64,000 nt of DNA from Shewanella oneidensis MR-1 (GTDB lineage: Bacteria > Pseudomonadota > Gammaproteobacteria > Enterobacterales > Shewanellaceae), in NCBI RefSeq assembly GCF_000146165.2, contig NC_004347.2, positions 3,891,029-3,955,028 on the forward strand. The letters are read 5' to 3'. Both the position numbers and the translations under genes were made by a program. The notes below the pieces were generated by a model, which made no database searches, was not told the DNA's origin, and saw only the letters and a program-made list of their open reading frames with translations. Of this stretch, positions 61,293-64,000 are shown piece by piece. Numbering within the stretch: the first letter of the stretch is position 1; each line of letters opens with the position of its first letter.

Positions 61293-64000
61293 GTGAAGAC
61301 AAAACTATCTCTCGCTATCTCCGCAGCACTGTTAACGAGTGCTGCTGTTGCAGGTACAACAGCTCAGTACAATACAACCAATCAAACAACTGACAAGTAT
61401 GCAGGCTTAAGCGTTACTAAAAATGATAGTAACGAGCAAAAACAGGCTGTAGCTTGGATGGTAAAACTAAAAGCACCTTCTCTTGCGCAGCAAAGCCAGC
61501 TAAAAGGATTTAATAAACAATCAGTAATGAGCCAAATAGAAAGCTCTCAAACCAAGGTAAAAAACGCCATTACCAGCATGGATGCTGATTTAAAAATCGT
61601 TGCCACTACTTCAAAATTAGTCAACTCAATCATTGTTGAAGGCAATCATAAACAACTGGTTTCATTACTGAACAATGCTGAAGTAGCGGATATTCTGCCT
61701 ATCTATGACTACAAGCTTGATGTAGCAGCCAGTGCTGAATATATCAAAGCAAAAGCGGTTATTGATGCGGGTATTGCCTCAGGTAAAGGCCAACGAGTTG
61801 CCGTACTCGACACAGGCGTTGACTATACCCACAAAGCCTTAGGTGGCTCAGGATTAGTCGCTGACTATAAAGCTGCCGTCGCCGCAAAAAGCGAAATGCC
61901 AAACTGGCCCCAAGGTAAAGTCATTGGTGGCTGGGACTTTGTCAATAATGATCCTAACCCAATTGACGTTACCACAAACCACGGCACCCATGTGAGCCAC
62001 TCAGTAGTTGGGACGGCGCCTGATGTAGAACTACTTGTATATTCAGTATGTAACTCAGGCTGTTCTGGTATCGCTCAATTAAACGCACTTGAAGCCTCTA
62101 TGGATCCAAACGGTGATGGAGACATCAGCGATCGCGTCGACACTGTTAACATGTCATTAGGTGGCGACTTTGGTGATGTTGAAGATGGCGCCGTGCAAGT
62201 GATGATCAACGAAATGGTGCAACTGGGCGTCAACCTTGTCATCTCCGCAGGTAACGATGGTCCAACACCTTTTGTGGTCGGTGGCCCAAGTACGACTAAT
62301 AGTGCCCTTTCCGTTGGCGCAATGACGCACCCAACCACAAAAGTTGGCAAAATTGAAGCGTCTATTGCGGGTAATACAGTCACAGCAGTTGGCGCTGGAT
62401 TTAATAAATCCAATGCATATAGCTTCACTAATACCGTTGCGCCGATTGTTTACCCCGCAGCCAATAAAAATGGCTGCACTGCCTACACAGAAGATTTAAC
62501 GGGTAAAACCGTTTTAATCGATCGTGGAACTTGTGGATTCGTAGTTAAAGTTCTGAATGCTCAGTTAAAAGGAGCTTCATTTGTTATCGTAGCCAACAAC
62601 GCAGCCAATGCTGGCGCGTTTGTGATGGGCGGAACCGACGACAAGATCACCATTCCTTCGGTAATGGTTTCTAAGGAAGATGGCGATGCAATCAAAACCG
62701 CACTCGCCTCGGGTGATGTCGCATTTAGTATTGCATCGACTGAATTAGGTACTGCTGGAGCCATTGCGACCTTTACCTCAAGAGGCCCATCGATTGGCGG
62801 AACCTTAAAACCAGAGATTACCGCTCCTGGTACTGATATCCTCACCGCACACCCAGGATTAGGTGAAGGCTTAACTCCGATCAGCGGAACATCCTTCTCA
62901 AGCCCAATTACGGCTGGTGCGGTAAGTATCATTCGTGAAGCATTACCTCATCGCAATGCATTTGAGGTAAAAGCGACCATCATGAACGCTGCAAACCTTG
63001 ATGTGACGCTTGAGCCAAAAGAGATTAACCCAGATACAGAGCTAGCACCGATTAGCTATATCGGTTCTGGTTTAGTCGACGTAGAAAAAGCCATTAATCT
63101 GCCAGTTGCCGCTTGGAATAAAGACACCAAACAAGCTGCGTTAGCCTTTGGCTTATTAGCGCTCAACAAAACCACATCAATCACCAAAACTGTCACCGTT
63201 AAAAACTTCTCTGCAACTGAAAAAACTTACACCTTAAAAGTCGATCAACGTTTCCAAAACGATCTTGATTCAGGCGCCTTAAGTTTTGCATTACCCGCCA
63301 GTGTCACTATTCCTGCAGGACAAACGATCAATTTTGATGTAACGGCAACGATTGACCCGACAAAATTACCAGAGTGGTCGCTAACATCATCCTATGAACT
63401 CGATGGAACGGCAGCGGATGCATCTGCGGCGCTGACACTTTCTGAATATGATGGTGCCATCCAATTTATGGAGGGTGACGTAAAAGCGCTCCATTTGGTG
63501 TATCACGTACTACCTAAAGCGGCTGCGGCAATTTCAGTCGAAACTGAAGTCACCGAAGACGGCTTGGTACGAACGCTCACTAACGTTGGCGCGACGTCAA
63601 TTACCGATCCATTTACAGCCCCATTAATCGCGACAAGCCCTGTAGATCAATCTAAACGTCACGACCTGTTAAATGCTTCTAGTGAGCTATTACTTAGCAG
63701 CTCATGTGATACTGGCATTGCAATCTATAACACCTTGCAAATGCGTGACCCTATCATTCATGCATTAGTGGCAAGTTATGATGTAGATTATGACCTCAAC
63801 AATGACGGTGTCTGGGACTACACAGCAGCAACAGTAAACTTAGACTGGTTTAGCACACGTGACAATCCTTTACCAAGATCTATCTATGGTTTAGTGGCTA
63901 AATACGGCACTTCATCAGGCACCTTAGAGCCGGTGTTCCACGTCACAGGTAATAACTTCCTTACCAGTAAAGTGTGTTTAGAAGATATTGGTTTGGCTGA
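61293..64000 (+). CDS. Secreted subtilisin-like S8 peptidase with PA domain, partial
   Basis: About 902 residues are present and the frame is open to the right edge. A GTG start with AAGGA 9 bases before it gives a signal peptide (LSLAISAALLTSAAVAG). A pro-region (inhibitor I9 type) follows. The catalytic triad is Asp173 (VAVLDTGVDY), His230 (NHGTHVSH) and Ser534 (GTSFSSP), with Asn in VISAGNDGP. A protease-associated domain (about residues 370-470, LIDRGTCGFVVKVLNAQLKG) is inserted between His and Ser. Beyond 600, immunoglobulin-like domains follow. An ATG eight bases earlier is out of frame and stops at once. Confidence 0.9.
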   Translation, partial: MKTKLSLAISAALLTSAAVAGTTAQYNTTNQTTDKYAGLSVTKNDSNEQKQAVAWMVKLKAPSLAQQSQLKGFNKQSVMSQIESSQTKVKNAITSMDADLKIVATTSKLVNSIIVEGNHKQLVSLLNNAEVADILPIYDYKLDVAASAEYIKAKAVIDAGIASGKGQRVAVLDTGVDYTHKALGGSGLVADYKAAVAAKSEMPNWPQGKVIGGWDFVNNDPNPIDVTTNHGTHVSHSVVGTAPDVELLVYSVCNSGCSGIAQLNALEASMDPNGDGDISDRVDTVNMSLGGDFGDVEDGAVQVMINEMVQLGVNLVISAGNDGPTPFVVGGPSTTNSALSVGAMTHPTTKVGKIEASIAGNTVTAVGAGFNKSNAYSFTNTVAPIVYPAANKNGCTAYTEDLTGKTVLIDRGTCGFVVKVLNAQLKGASFVIVANNAANAGAFVMGGTDDKITIPSVMVSKEDGDAIKTALASGDVAFSIASTELGTAGAIATFTSRGPSIGGTLKPEITAPGTDILTAHPGLGEGLTPISGTSFSSPITAGAVSIIREALPHRNAFEVKATIMNAANLDVTLEPKEINPDTELAPISYIGSGLVDVEKAINLPVAAWNKDTKQAALAFGLLALNKTTSITKTVTVKNFSATEKTYTLKVDQRFQNDLDSGALSFALPASVTIPAGQTINFDVTATIDPTKLPEWSLTSSYELDGTAADASAALTLSEYDGAIQFMEGDVKALHLVYHVLPKAAAAISVETEVTEDGLVRTLTNVGATSITDPFTAPLIATSPVDQSKRHDLLNASSELLLSSSCDTGIAIYNTLQMRDPIIHALVASYDVDYDLNNDGVWDYTAATVNLDWFSTRDNPLPRSIYGLVAKYGTSSGTLEPVFHVTGNNFLTSKVCLEDIGLA

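Overview
The window reads as chromosomal DNA of a Shewanella-like gammaproteobacterium. The support is gene content and order recalled from that genus (a class IV adenylate cyclase gene beside cydC-cydD, glnE near a ygiF-type triphosphatase and a DUF47-Pit pair, hldE next to lpxL), short operons with clear AGGA-type ribosome sites, and moderate GC. Nothing was searched; all family names come from motifs read by eye. No rRNA, tRNA or CRISPR array was seen.

Layout: 1-6 kb holds envelope and ion genes: hldE (cut by the window edge), lpxL, the K+/H+ antiporter nhaP2, a LysM-L,D-transpeptidase and an M14 carboxypeptidase. 6.2-11.5 kb is a pair of M16 peptidase genes; the second is broken by an IS1595-type element which is itself broken by an IS256-type element, and both target duplications are still readable. 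11.8-19.2 kb holds a ZapE-type ATPase, a LysR regulator divergent from an SbtA-type bicarbonate transporter, a GAF-GGDEF diguanylate cyclase and glnE.

19.4-26.5 kb is the most unusual block: a lipoprotein, a DUF350/YjfL protein, a membrane-anchored spermidine-synthase-like enzyme, a DUF2170/YjfI protein, a PspA/IM30 protein, a DUF2491/YjfK protein, a small ribbon-helix-helix-like protein and a voltage-gated-type ion channel. An internal promoter ahead of yjfI sits between two copies of a 13-bp palindrome, and a third copy lies ahead of glnE. 26.5-34.5 kb is core metabolism: a CYTH triphosphatase, a PhoU-like/Pit phosphate uptake pair behind a Pho box, a YgiM-type SH3 protein and putA.

34.5-36.4 kb is an accessory patch: a DUF2971 gene between two inverted copies of a structured repeat, with an IS256 remnant. 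36.6-46.1 kb holds a DUF599 membrane protein, a 59-residue helix-turn-helix protein, cyaB, cydC, cydD, an orphan pilin, a DUF3626 protein and rhlE. 46.1-49.3 kb is a second accessory patch with an AbiE-type toxin-antitoxin pair and repeat-like DNA. 49.3-64 kb holds csdA-csdE, a Tat-exported M19 dipeptidase homologue with altered metal ligands, an AAA ATPase, a cupin, a long YwqK/MORN-type repeat protein, a CPBP protease, a bacterial PH protein, rlhA, rluA, asnC and a secreted subtilisin that runs off the window.
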